DNA from: Candolleomyces eurysporus
Taxonomy: Eukaryota; Basidiomycota; Agaricomycetes; Agaricales; Psathyrellaceae
NCBI GenBank assembly: GCA_027579435.1
Contig: JANBPK010000478.1
Location: 1 to 14,456 of the forward strand
DNA: 14,456 nucleotides
Reading direction: 5' to 3'
Both the position numbers and the translations under genes were made by a program. This document shows positions 1-8,790 of the stretch, piece by piece. How positions within the stretch are numbered: position 1 is the first letter of the stretch; each line of letters starts with the position of its first letter. The notes under the pieces are model-generated. The model was given only the letters and a program-made list of their open reading frames with translations, ran no database searches and was not told where the DNA came from.

Positions 1-1859
1 CTCAATAGCATTCTCCAAAACCTCCTTCGACTTCTTCATCTGCTCCAGCACCGGCCTCTTGGCTGCAAGGTCCGCCCGTGCACTCTCCGTTTCCACATCC
101 GCAACAATCACGTTCGCATCAGCCAAAAGCTGAATGTCGCTGAGGAGGTTGTTGAGATAAGTTGAGACAGGCTGGAGCTTGCTCTTTGATCGTTTGACCA
201 AGACGAAGGACCTGAGAGCGCTCTCGAGGTCGTCGAATGCGGGATTGGCAGTGTAAGGTTGGAGGGCTGCGGCAGAGTCGACGAAGTGGATCAAATCATC
301 GGCATCTTCGTACGTTCTGGGACTGAGTTGTTGAATCTGTTCGAAAACGGCCTTGCGGCACTTTTCCTTATTCTTGATGCCTGCGTACTTGTTGACGACG
401 ATGAAGAGGTAAGCCTTCTCCCGGCTGGCATTGGCGAGGAACTCCTTGGCCGAGAGAGTGAAGTGGTTTTCAGCGCTGACAACGAAGACGACAACGTCGA
501 TTTCCTCTTGTCGGGCGAACAAAGCGGTCGTCTTGAGACTGTCACGGTTCAATCCGGGGGCGTCAATGAGCGAGATGTCGACGACGCCGTTGTTGAGGAG
601 CGATTCCGAAGGAGCTCGGCTATCGGCGAGGTAGAGCTTGATGACGTTCTGTTGGTTGACGGGTTTATGCTCGTTGTCTCCAACAATTGTCTCCAGGTCT
701 TCCAAGGGGGCCTTTGTGAAAGTAGACTCGTCCAGAATGTCGTACTTGGCGCCCTCCTTTACAATATGAACCTCTTCAACGCCCTCATTTTCGGCAGCGT
801 CATGGACCTCGCAGAATCCCGTGGTGCAGGGTTGCTGGTCAACAGGCATGACCTCTCGCCTCAAAAGGGCATTGACGAAGGTCGACTTTCCGGCATTCAA
901 ATCGCCAGTGACAAGAACCTTGGACGAGGTATCTTCCACTCGGAGCCGGAGCTTGTCAATATGGGATAAGGATGCGGTGATGCGTTCGTCAAGCAGGTTG
1001 GCAATGGAAGCCTTTTCGAGTTGGGAGACGAGGGACGCTGCGGTAGATGACGAGGAGTGAGGGTGGGTGCCGAGCTTGAGGTCTAGCCGGAGCACGTTGA
1101 AGTCGGATGCAGGGATAAGGCGGACGTTGTCTGATTCCTTCTGTACGTCGTCTGACGACGACGACTCGGCCTCAGGGTCGTCTTTGATGATGGGCATCGA
1201 CACGGAACGTTTGGGGGAATAGTTTGAGGGGTCGGCGACGACGACCTCCGTTTCGAAACTCGGGTCATCGGCAAAGGAAAGCGAACGACGCTGGCCCTTT
1301 GGGCGACGGTTAGGGAGCGAAGGGGCCAGCTCAAGCTCCTCAGGAGTCGCTTCAGGTTCTTCTGGTGCAGTTTCCTTGAGCTGTGGGTATCGCACAACCC
1401 ATTCATCCCTGTTGAAGCTCCGAATGTCGTTGAGAATGGCCTTGGTCGAATCAATGGCGTTGACTAGACTGCATTCCAACACATCTGATATTAGCAACTG
1501 GACGGCGTAAGAAGGGGAGCAACGAACCGGTCCTTGTTCTCAATGTATGCCTCCTGGACATCCTCACCCCTGAGCTGCTTATCCGCGTGGCTGTCGCTGA
1601 AGTTGGTGAGGGTCGGCGACGTCGCTGCTGATGAAGTTGCAGGTCGGCTGGAAGCGTGAGTTTGGGCCATCTTGCGGGATTTCTCAACGACTGTGTTTTG
1701 TATAGGTGCCTGCACGGCTGTTTGAGTTTAGTTCGCCAGTTCCAGAAGGTTCAGCGTCGTTGTCGCGGTCGTCGTCGTCGTTGCCTGGAGAGAAAACTGA
1801 ACCGGAGTGACGGCGAGGTTCGTGGGTTTGTTGATGGCCTGTTTGTGGATATCAGCCAT
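1..1859 (-). CDS. fzo1: Mitofusin-type mitochondrial fusion GTPase Fzo1, 3' end outside window
   Basis: Dynamin-family GTPase of the mitochondrial outer membrane that drives outer-membrane fusion. Coding sequence enters at the ATG at 1859-1857 (context ACATGGC) and leaves the window in frame at base 1, giving about 569 residues. Seen in sequence: P-loop GDLNAGKST near residues 268-276, switch-I threonines near 295-296, G3 motif DAPG near 382-385 and G4-like NKY near 439-441. The stretch around residues 56-80 (SDSHADKQLRGEDVQEAYIE) resembles fungal Fzo1 N-termini as I remember them. An acidic, Ser-rich linker lies between the N-terminal region and the G domain. Intron 1469-1527 (59 nt) is well supported because it joins KDR to LVNAIDSTK in frame. 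Intron 1710-1802 is tentative: its donor GTTCAG is weak, and translation might instead start inside the second exon. The membrane segments and C-terminal heptad repeats expected of the family lie beyond the left edge. Identity is confident; the exact N-terminus is not. Confidence 0.94.
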
Positions 1860-1931
1860 GTCTTATGACTGCTTAGTCAGATGCCGTTCCGTTGATTACC
1901 GACGCCGCACATGGTTCCGCTCGGGCTCGAG
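1860..1931. promoter_or_regulatory. fzo1 5' flank up to the duplicated block
   Basis: This short stretch separates the fzo1 start codon from the left edge of the first duplicated block. It must hold the proximal promoter and 5' UTR of fzo1, and distal promoter elements would then lie inside the duplicated segment. I see no clear TATA box or other named motif. The assignment rests only on position. Confidence 0.35.
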
Positions 1932-2345
1932 GCTGTAGTCCCGAGACTACGAGGCTTGACCAGGCCTTCAAAGCATCAATCATTTGGACGTCCGATGTAC
2001 AAAAGTGATGATACAGGCATTCCGATGCCCCGAACGAGGATGGAGGAATTGTCTGGAGCCCTCACCCCGCATCCGGATTTCACAAAATCATGCTGATATC
2101 ATCCCTTCAGGTGACCTGAGGAGCTTAGCGTCATGTGTTGCACCATAACAATAACAGCAGCAAGGCGATGATTCGAGGATACTAACTGCGACCCACCGTG
2201 ACTTTCAAGTCACTGGTCAAACTTAAACGCGTTGTTAATGAGTCCGATCTTTATATTACAAGGTTCGAAATGGTTAGCGATCCAGTTAGTCAATTATTAG
2301 CACGAGTCCCAACCGCTATCAACCCTCAAAACCTGCGGTAGACGG
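1932..2345. other. Intergenic DNA between fzo1 promoter and epoxide hydrolase copy A 3' end
   Basis: About 410 bases without a convincing gene. The region is the duplicated 3' flank of the epoxide hydrolase and matches roughly 6181-6643 with scattered substitutions and indels. Short open frames here are not conserved between the two copies, which argues against coding. It probably holds the 3' UTR and polyadenylation region of the hydrolase and distal promoter DNA of fzo1. Confidence 0.6.
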
Positions 2346-3881
2346 TCAACATACACCTCTAAACGAAGCATGCCACACATACCCAGTCTTTCCAGGCACC
2401 ACCCCAAACGCAGGCCCTCCTTTTCCAAACATCTTGCGGAGGTCACCTACCAGAGCCTCTGGACGTTCGTGCGCTGCAAAATGGCCGCCACCCTCATGCT
2501 CAGACTCGAAGACCAGCGTCGGGTTCGATGCCTTAATCCAGCTATTCAGGAGGGTCAGGTCGGTGAGGGGACAACGAAGGAACTGACGACACACCTTCGA
2601 GGTAAAATAGCCAGTTCCTTAGGGAAGTAGGAATGGCCCACCGGAATGGGCGTTTCGATATTTCGAGCGAATCCTTCCGGTGTTTGGTTGTTGACCTCGT
2701 AGTAGATTCGGACCGAGGCCGCAGGACCAGCCCTAGAAAACCAATAGATGGAGATCCAGGTTAAAACTGCGTGTATCATCAGCAACACAAAGGTTTTAGG
2801 GCAAGGTGTCATCGTTACCTTCATCGTCTGTCCAAGGATATTCGTCCGTCCAGTTTACCAGTTTCTCGAAAATCCATCCCAACAACCCGACGGGTGAATC
2901 CGCCAAGCTGTAGCCCAAAGTCTGCGGTTGGGTCGATTGCTCTTTGAAATAGCCAATGCCTTTCTCTTGAAACCATTGCGTACGCTCAAGACCAGCCTTC
3001 TCCTTCGGAGAAAGTTTGAATAGCAGGTACGTGAGAAGGAGCCAAGGGCGTCTGGTGGGGTGTGGAGCCTCCCCGCTGATAGAAGCGCGTATTGTGGTCA
3101 GCGCGCTAGATTCCGGGGATAATGTATGTAATAATGAGCTTACAGAGGCATGTTGGTATGCCATGCTTTACTGTGCTTCGGCCCGTAAAGCTGAGCAATT
3201 CTTCTCGTAATTAGTGCACCCCAGTCCCCACCCTGTGTGACTGCCAGGTGAAATCGTGAGCTGGGTACGGATGTAGGGTAGCAAGCATTCTGTACCATAT
3301 TCGTTGTATCCAAGCGCCAACATGAGCTTGTGGCCAACCTCAGCATACTGTGTGCTTCCAAACCCTTTCTTCTTGGGAGCCTCCGAGAAACCATAGCCTG
3401 GAAGACTAACCGCAACGACGTGGAAGCTGGGATGCTCTGGGGAGTTCTCGACAAGCAAGGGCAATATCTTTCTCGCTTCCAAGAAGCTACCAGGCCCTGC
3501 AAGGAATCTCGTCAGGCTGAGCGTGAAACGGCATTGCGGACTTGACTCACAACCATGGACAAAAAGCAAAGGGACGGCGTCCACCACTGTGCTCTTCTTA
3601 TGGACATAGTGGATGTTGAGGGTGCCGAAGCCATCGACCTCGATGTCCCTTGTGAACTGAGGAAGATCCTCGTTCAACTTCGCTTCATGCTCCCTCCACT
3701 TTGAAAGGTAGGTATCCTTCCAGTAATTGGTGAGCCGCTGAATGTCAGCCAGAGGGGCACCGTAGTCCCGTCCAGCATCCTCGAGCTCATCAGGAAAGCG
3801 CGTTAGAGCGAGTTTCTGCTTGAGGGACTCGAGCTCGTTGTCGGAAATAGAGATCCTGAAGGGTGCTTCTGTGTCAGACAT
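2346..3881 (-). CDS. Microsomal-type epoxide hydrolase (alpha/beta hydrolase), copy A
   Basis: Predicted to open epoxides to vicinal diols through a covalent ester on an aspartate nucleophile. It has an N-terminal EHN-type region (about residues 1-100), then the alpha/beta-hydrolase core with a lid. Six exons: 3551-3881, 3296-3496, 3144-3240, 2819-3075, 2595-2766 and 2346-2541, totalling 1,254 nt and 417 residues, normal for the fungal family. Introns are 52-68 nt with GT..AG ends, and every phase joins in frame. Visible residues: oxyanion-hole HGWP at 109-112 (formed across intron 1), nucleophile Asp183 in QGGDW (formed across intron 2), lid tyrosine Tyr252, second Tyr 317 or 318, acid Glu346 in FPKE, and base His373 in GGGHFAA. 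By known structures such as the Aspergillus niger enzyme these form the catalytic set. There is no signal peptide, so it is probably cytosolic or membrane-associated. The natural substrate cannot be inferred. The C-terminus carries a nine-residue tail absent from copy B. Confidence 0.94.
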
Positions 3882-3932
3882 GATAAATCAACGTAAGAAG
3901 GGGATTTAAACGTTACCTTCGTTTAGATTTGG

Positions 3933-3938
3933 TTTATA
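3933..3938 (-). promoter_or_regulatory. TATA box of epoxide hydrolase copy A
   Basis: On the minus strand this reads TATAAA within GCTTTATAAACC, about 52 nt upstream of the ATG at 3881. The same element stands at the equivalent place before copy B. The spacing suits a fungal core promoter with a very short 5' UTR. It is a motif call only. Confidence 0.5.
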
Positions 3939-4010
3939 AAGCATTTCGAAGCTCTGGGAACGCCCAAGTAATCTGACCCTGATGCTAAGGCTCCCACGAA
4001 ATTGCGTACT

Positions 4011-4200
4011 GCGTCGGTAAATCGGAATCCTGGCCACGGAGCCCATGCTCGGCATACCATGGACGACCGTCGACAACCAGTCTCGGGTGACAGGCAAGCC
4101 CTTGGACTATGCCGTCGCCTGCGAGGGTCTCATACATCTTCTACACGTATCGCCATGTTTTCGAGCTGGACACCCCAGAGCGTGCACACTGCACAGGCAA
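4011..4200 (-). pseudogene. Coding-like remnant of unknown family, interrupted by a stop
   Basis: On the minus strand one frame reads through a protein-like stretch containing YETLAGDGIVQGLACHPRL and DGRPWYAEHG, preceded in the same frame by TWRYV and a TAG stop at 4143-4141. I do not recognise the family. The frame runs straight across position 4010 into the duplicated epoxide hydrolase promoter, where it ends at a TAG. The right-hand duplicate block lacks this sequence altogether. It is therefore best read as a fragment of a foreign gene placed next to the hydrolase promoter when the block was rearranged. It could also be chance open sequence. Confidence 0.3.
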
Positions 4201-4485
4201 TAAGATGGGGTTTCGATACCATCCTAGGTTGTCGAAATCTGACGCTTTGGGCCTAGCCGGGCCCTCCAGCTCGAGGATTGAGTGCAAAGAGGTGCGAAGG
4301 CGAAGGCCTAAGGCACAACTAGGCACAATCGCTGTCAACGGTTATCCACAGGCCAGCCACACAGTCGGCCGGCAGTTTGTTCCTAGCCCCTAAATATCGT
4401 GAGGGTCAACCTGAGACCTAAGTCAAACCTTCCGACGTTGTTTTCTTTCTGACACTACCCCTCCTCGAGGTTCTGGGTCCGAGCG
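4201..4485. other. Non-coding spacer, nothing assigned
   Basis: About 285 bases between the minus-strand remnant and the plus-strand unknown gene. Open frames exist on both strands, but none has a recognisable motif and none links in frame to its neighbours by an obvious intron. It may contain the promoter of the plus-strand gene that follows. Confidence 0.4.
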
Positions 4486-5735
4486 ATGAAAGTTGGACTC
4501 CTGGCGTTGGNTTTTTTCAACCTTTATATGGGCGGCGTGGACGCTGTCGAGCGACTCGTTGTACACCCTCGCAGAAAATCGACGGAACGATATTCTGCGC
4601 AGGCTCGGCGTACCTCCTGGCCGACCTAGGGCCCTTGAAGCTCGCGACACGACGATTCTGAGCTGGTTTGATGATGAAGACAATACAAGTGCGTTCCCTC
4701 TTTCATTCAATTCTGCGGGTTGATGGCAGCACTGATTGGTCTCGTGCTCTCGTACTCACTGCAGAAGCAGCAGAACAGTGGGTTTCTCTTTTGCATGTAC
4801 CGCTGCCTAGCATTAATCAGGTTGAATTTGAATGCAGCTTTGCGTCGAAAGGATACATCGGTATCCACAACGACACATTATCGGGTCCACTTCTCGGCTA
4901 CTTGGACTGCCATCGAATTGTGTCTTCCAAGAACGACGCGACTCTGTACGCGTTCATGGTGTCCGGTCCTGTGATGGAAATTCGGGTGGTTGTCAGTATC
5001 TCTTATCTCGCTCCGCCCAAACTGTCTTTAAACTTAGCAAACTTGTTAGGGCTCTCATGAGCGGATGGCAGTCGCCGCAGGTCCCGCGGGTTCTGACTTG
5101 TATCCGTATTCCAAGAAGTCAGTCTTTTCGGAATCTACGCCAGTTTGTCGGAGCATAACCCTGAGATCTCAATATCCTTTCCTTCACCAGCTTTCACATC
5201 CCTCGGCATACCCACTATTCTTGTGAGTTTCTCGACATATAATGCGCGTCCTTTCGGAGTCTGATTCACTTGTGACTTAGCAATCCCAGGTGCTGGGCCT
5301 AACCATGATAAAGCTCAAGCCTACTTGTTTGAGACCAACGTCGTGAGCCGCCTTCGAGTTCCTACCGCGTTAAAGCGATCTGAGCATCTCAATTACTTCC
5401 TCAGTTCAATTACGTTCCCGACGGACGAGAAATTTTGGTTCAATGGGTAAATCTAAACGGTGGTATGCTGCCTTCCTTGCAATCCTACCATTCCTCTCTC
5501 TCTTACTGACGATCCAAATGCATGTGCAGAATTTGTGGACGTTGAGATAGCGCTGATAGACAATCACATCTACTACACTGGGGACATTCACGAATTTAGA
5601 TCAAACATCATGAGCGAAGTCAATCGTATTGTGAGTTTCTTTTTGTAGTAAACGTTTTCTAGGCTACTGAATATTGGTCTGTGGTTCTCTCGTTGTAACA
5701 GGCATATAGATGGTATCCAATCGAATCTCCAAATT
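4486..5735 (+). pseudogene. Unrecognised plus-strand gene, probably damaged
   Basis: I do not recognise this gene. From ATG 4486 a hydrophobic start (MKVGLLAL) runs into the ambiguous base at 4511 and a T6 run. Beyond it the protein-like frame is shifted by one base and continues YTLAENRRNDILRRLGVPPG to about 4688. An intron 4689-4764 (GTGCGT..CTGCAG) then joins in phase to an exon starting KAAEQWVSLLHVPLPSINQ, followed by HNDTLSGPLLGYLDCHRI. Further exon-like stretches occur near 5123-5221 (for example FGIYASLSEHNPEIS), 5292-5451 (AQAYLFETNVVSRLRVP) and 5531-5630 (EFVDVEIALIDNHIYYTGD). A clean final intron at 5631-5701 (GTGAGT..AACAG) leads to AYRWYPIESPN and a stop at 5735. The middle exons cannot all be joined in phase with the visible splice sites, so either frameshifts have occurred or I have mis-chosen splice sites. 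It may be a secreted or membrane-anchored protein, judging only by the hydrophobic start. Confidence 0.35.
4989..5122 (+). repeat. Intron-like repeat, copy 1
   Basis: This 134-bp stretch matches 8313-8453 in the same orientation. Both copies start GTTGTCAGT, contain TCATGAGCGGATGGCA and a CTGACTTGTA branch-site-like motif, and end CCAAGAAGTCAG. Here it falls inside the unknown plus-strand gene, between two exon-like stretches, and its end coincides with a plausible 3' splice site. It is probably mostly intron. The exact donor is unclear, since GTTGTC and upstream GTGGTT or GTACGC are all imperfect. Confidence 0.7.
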
Positions 5736-6180
5736 AGAGCGCGTCTTTAATGCCCAAGTGCAAGCATACAGAAGGGCCAGTTTTGGCATCACTTAATTCT
5801 ACTACAATAGACATTATAAATCCAGAGAATACACACCTTAGATCCTTTTCCAGTTTTCAGAGAATCTCTTCTCGGCAGCCGAGGAAACGCACAACGACGC
5901 CTCGGACGCGACATAAATTCGTGTTTGCGTGACGAGACGAGTATTGGACCACCCGCACCCTGCCAGGCCTAAAACATCCCGTTCGAAAGGAGGACCAGCC
6001 GGTTGAGACCCTGACGTTTGTACAGCGTGTTGGGGCGCATCACTTGTCTCCTCCCCGTTGCTTCGAACATTCGAAGGGGAGTTTTAGGGAGACTTGGACC
6101 GGGGCAGCCTCCCTGTGAGCGTTCTGTTGGTTCGCCTCATCCTTCATATCATGACACACTACAGCTCCAACATCGAAGAA
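5736..6180. other. Intergenic DNA between unknown gene and duplication unit B
   Basis: About 445 bases with no convincing gene. It contains one copy of a dispersed repeat of about 165 bp (5795-5962). After it comes unique sequence with a small perfect hairpin, CTTCGAA-CAT-TTCGAAG-like, near 6061-6077. The open frames are short and lack recognisable features. Confidence 0.55.
5795..5962. repeat. Dispersed direct repeat, copy 1
   Basis: Matches 12258-12425 in the same orientation over roughly 165 bp. Shared landmarks are ACACACCTTAGATCC, AGAGAATCTCTTCT, GCCGAGGAAACGCACAACGA and CGTGTTTGCGTGACGAGAC. No open frame is conserved across both copies, so it looks non-coding. It could be part of a non-autonomous transposable element. 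I see no target-site duplication or terminal inverted repeats at the approximate edges. Confidence 0.85.
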
Positions 6181-6643
6181 GCTGTGGTCCTGAGATTACG
6201 AGGCCTGACCAGGCCTTCAAACAAACAAACATTTGAACATCATCCGACGTACAAAAATGATGATATAGGCATTCCGATGTCTCTAACGAGGATGGAGAAA
6301 TTGTCTAGAGGCCCCACCAGCCCCCACCCTGCGTCCGGATTTCACAAAATCATGCTGATATCATCCCTTCAGGTGACTTGAGAAGCTTAGCGTCATGCAT
6401 TGCACCATCATAATAGAACCAAGGTGATGGTTTTGAGGAAGATGAAAATACCGACTGCGACCCACCGTGACACTCAAGTTACCGTTCAAAGTTGAACGCA
6501 TCGTTAATGAGGATGTTAAAATTACAAGGTTCGAAAAGGTTGGCGATCCGGTCAGTCAACTATTTAGCACGAGTCCCAACTGGTATCAATCCTCAAAACC
6601 TGCGATAGACGGTCAAATACACTTCCAAAGGAAGCATTAAAAG
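6181..6643. other. Duplicated 3' flank of epoxide hydrolase copy B
   Basis: About 460 bases without a gene, matching 1932-2345 plus the last bases of the copy A coding region. It carries the 3' UTR region of copy B. Open frames seen here are not preserved in unit A and are likely fortuitous. Confidence 0.6.
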
Positions 6644-8148
6644 TCACACATACCCAGTCTTTCCCGGCACCACCCCAAACGCAGGCCCTCCTTTTCCAAA
6701 CATCTTGCGGAGGTCGCTTACCAGACCCTCTGGACGCTCGTGCGCTGCAAAATGGCCGCCACCCTCGTGCTCAGACTCGAAGACCAGCGTCGGGTTCGAT
6801 GCCTTAATCCAACTATTCAGGAGGGTCAGGCCGTCCACGGTACAATGAAGGAACGGACGACAAACCTTCGAGGCAAAACAGCAAGTTCCTTCGGGAAGTA
6901 GGAATGGCCCACCGGAATGGGCGTTTCGATATTTCGAGCGAACCCTTCCGGTGATTGGTTGCTGACCTCGTAGTAAATACGGACCGAGGCCGCAGGACCT
7001 GCCCTAGAAAACCAGTAGATGGAGATCCAGGTTAAAACTGCGAGTATCATCAGTAGCAGAAAAGTTTTAGGGTAAGGTGTCATCGTTACCTTCATCGTCT
7101 GTCCAAGGATACTCGTCTGTCCAGTTCACCAGTTTCTCGTAAATCCATCCCAACAACCCGACGGGTGAATCCGCCAAGCTGTAGCCCAAAGTCTGCGGTT
7201 GGGTCGATTGCTCTTTAAAATAGCCGATGCCTTTCTCTTGGAACCATTTGGTACGTTCAAGACCAGCCTTCTCCTTCGGAGAAAGTGTGAATAGCAAGTA
7301 CGAGAGGAGGAGCCAAGGGCGTCTGGTGGGGTGTGGAGCCTCCCCACTAGCAAAAGCGAGTATCGTGGTCAGCACCCGAGATTTCTGGCGTGACGGTAAA
7401 AATAACTCACATAGGCGTATTAGTGTGCCATGCTTTGCTGTGTTTCGGTCCGTAAACCTGGGCAATCTTTCTCGTAATTAGGGAACCCCAGTCTCCACCC
7501 TGTGTCACTACCAGGTGAAATTGTGAGTTGAGCAAAAGGCAGAGTAGCAAACGATACTGTACCATATTCGTTATATCCAAGTGCCAACATGAGCTTGTGG
7601 CCAATCTCGGCATATTGTGGAACTCCAAACCCTTTCTTCTTGGGAGCCTCTGAGAAGCCATAGCCTGGAAGACTAACCACAACGACGTGAAAGCTGGGAT
7701 GCTCTGGGGAATCTTCGACGAGCAAGGGCAATATCTTTCTCGCTTCCAAGAAGCTACCAGGCCCTGCAAGGAATCTCCTCAGACTGAGCGTGAAACAGCA
7801 ATCTGGCTTTGACTCACAACCATGGACAAAAAGCAAAGGGACGGCATCCACTACTGTGCTCTTCTTATGGACATAGTGGATGTTGAGGGTGCCGAAGCCA
7901 TCGACCTCGATGTCCCTTGTGAACTGAGGAAAGTCTTCATTCAACTTCGCTTCATGCTCCCTCCACTTTGAGAGGTAGGTGTCCTTCCAGTGATTGGTAA
8001 GCCGCTGAATGTCCGCCAAAGGGGCACCATAGTCCCGACCAGCATCCTCAAGCTCGTCAGGAAAGCGCGTTAGAGCGAGTTTCTGCTTGAGAGACTCAAG
8101 CTCGTCGTCGGGGATAGAGATCCTGAAGGGCGCTTCTGTGTTAGACAT
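6644..8148 (-). CDS. Microsomal-type epoxide hydrolase (alpha/beta hydrolase), copy B
   Basis: Paralogue of the hydrolase at 2346-3881, encoded by exons 7818-8148, 7563-7763, 7411-7507, 7090-7346, 6866-7037 and 6644-6812: 1,227 nt and 408 residues. All five introns (52-64 nt) keep their positions and phases. HGWP (109-112), Asp183 in QGGDW, Tyr252, Tyr317/318, Glu346 in FPKE and His373 in GGGHFAA are all kept, so the enzyme should be active. Differences from copy A are mostly conservative, for example MSNTEAP against MSDTEAP and IPDDELES against ISDNELES. The stop is TGA directly after KTGYV, where copy A has TGG and reads on nine residues. I start at ATG 8148 because it matches copy A; an in-frame TTG at 8154 is not used. 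Substrate unknown; tandem duplication suggests dosage or specialisation in epoxide detoxification or secondary metabolism. Confidence 0.94.
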
Positions 8149-8197
8149 GATCAATCAGCGTAAGAAGGGGGTGGTTCAAACCTTCGTTTAGATCTGG

Positions 8198-8203
8198 TTT
8201 ATA
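8198..8203 (-). promoter_or_regulatory. TATA box of epoxide hydrolase copy B
   Basis: Minus-strand TATAAA within CCTTATAAACC, about 50 nt upstream of the ATG at 8148 and at the same relative place as the element in copy A. The bases between it and the start codon differ by small indels, while the element itself is kept. Confidence 0.5.
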
Positions 8204-8312
8204 AGGTATTCCGAAGCTCTAACGCCCAAGTAATCCTGACCCTGATGCTAAGGCTCCCACGAAATTGCGTACTCACTATAGCAGACTGTAGGGAGGCAAT
8301 CTATTTTGGAGC

Positions 8313-8453
8313 GTTGTCAGTGTCTCATCTCCGAGTCGCTCTGCCCAAACTGTCATTCAACCTATCCACTTTGTCAGGGTTCTCATGAGCGGATGGCAAC
8401 CACCACAGGTTCCGTGGGTCCTGACTTGTAGTATCCGTATTCCAAGAAGTCAG
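8313..8453 (+). repeat. Intron-like repeat, copy 2
   Basis: Second copy of the segment at 4989-5122, with small indels (for example an extra AGT after ACTTGT). Here there are no matching exons on either side: 39 unrelated bases separate it from duplication unit B on the left, and a decayed NTPase-nuclease tail follows on the right. Its last bases AAGTCAG again resemble a 3' splice site. Confidence 0.7.
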
Positions 8454-8469
8454 CCCGCGTACCTCCAAA

Positions 8470-8730
8470 GACGATGCCCATCCCCGTTACAGCCTCGTAT
8501 TCTATGGGTGTTCCTCCAAGTTGTATAGGTGCATCCCAGAGAGGAGCGACATCGACTTTGAGACGTTGCTTCAGCTTTCAGGCAATTCGGAGTTTGTCGA
8601 CCACCCCCGAACACGCACCCTGTCCAAGGGTTTGAAGATGAAATCGTTTTCTAGGAGGCCAGTGAAGAGAGCTACGGATGGGTGGATGACAAATGGCTCC
8701 AGGATGCGGCGTAGGTTGTTGATGAAGATG
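8470..8730 (+). repeat. Left arm of an imperfect inverted repeat
   Basis: Pairs with 9028-9276 on the opposite strand. The arms are about 250-260 bp and the spacer is about 300 bp. The similarity follows the shared coding tail described for the neighbouring genes, with scattered substitutions and a 2-nt length difference. Confidence 0.8.
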
Positions 8731-8790
8731 CCTAGAATATGTAGAGGACGCGTGAAGCGAGCATTACGATTGTGTTCACTAGTATGACTG
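8470..8790 (+). pseudogene. Inverted, decayed copy of the NTPase-nuclease C-terminal tail
   Basis: The plus strand from GACGATGCCCATCCCC encodes HPRYSLVFYGCSS, then CIPERSDIDFETLL and FVDHPRTRTLSKG. This closely parallels the minus-strand tail of the neighbouring large gene (HPRYSLVFYGCSS, CISEESDADYEELL, FADHPRAGTLSKV). Near 8645-8666 the copy is 2 nt longer than the other, shifting the frame. The conserved frame then reads ESYGWVDDKWLQD and ends at TAG 8712-8714. No 5' part of the gene is present. It is therefore a non-functional fragment of about 85 codons, inverted relative to its source. Confidence 0.75.

Larger units (their letters stand above)
1932..4010. repeat. Segmental duplication, unit A (epoxide hydrolase block)
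   Basis: This 2,079-bp block matches 6181-8273 in the same orientation across its whole length: 3' intergenic DNA, all six exons and five introns of an epoxide hydrolase gene, and about 130 bp of promoter. Similarity starts abruptly at GCTGTAGTCC (1932) against GCTGTGGTCC (6181) and stops after GAAATTGCGTACT (4010 and 8273). Over one 120-bp coding stretch compared by eye (3601-3720 against 7868-7987) I count 6 differences. The intergenic part is visibly more diverged and has small indels. The flanks outside both edges do not match. Confidence 0.95.
6181..8273. repeat. Segmental duplication, unit B (epoxide hydrolase block)
   Basis: This 2,093-bp block is the second copy of 1932-4010, in the same orientation. 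Exon lengths 1-5 of the enclosed gene are identical to unit A, while intron 3 is 64 nt here against 68 nt there and the 3' flank has several small indels. The right edge is followed by 39 bases without a match, then by the intron-like repeat at 8313. Confidence 0.95.

Noticed and set aside
259..969. A 236-codon plus-strand open frame
   Set aside because: It lies entirely opposite the GTPase domain of fzo1, whose minus-strand motifs (GDLNAGKST, DAPG, NKY) are unmistakable; it is an antisense shadow of GC-rich coding DNA.
1761..1785. GTCGTC/CGACGA trinucleotide run
   Set aside because: Short, imperfect and within the tentative first intron or N-terminus of fzo1; not long enough to call a microsatellite.
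8149..8154. Upstream TTG start for epoxide hydrolase copy B
   Set aside because: The ATG at 8148 aligns with the ATG of copy A, and fungal nuclear genes rarely start at TTG.
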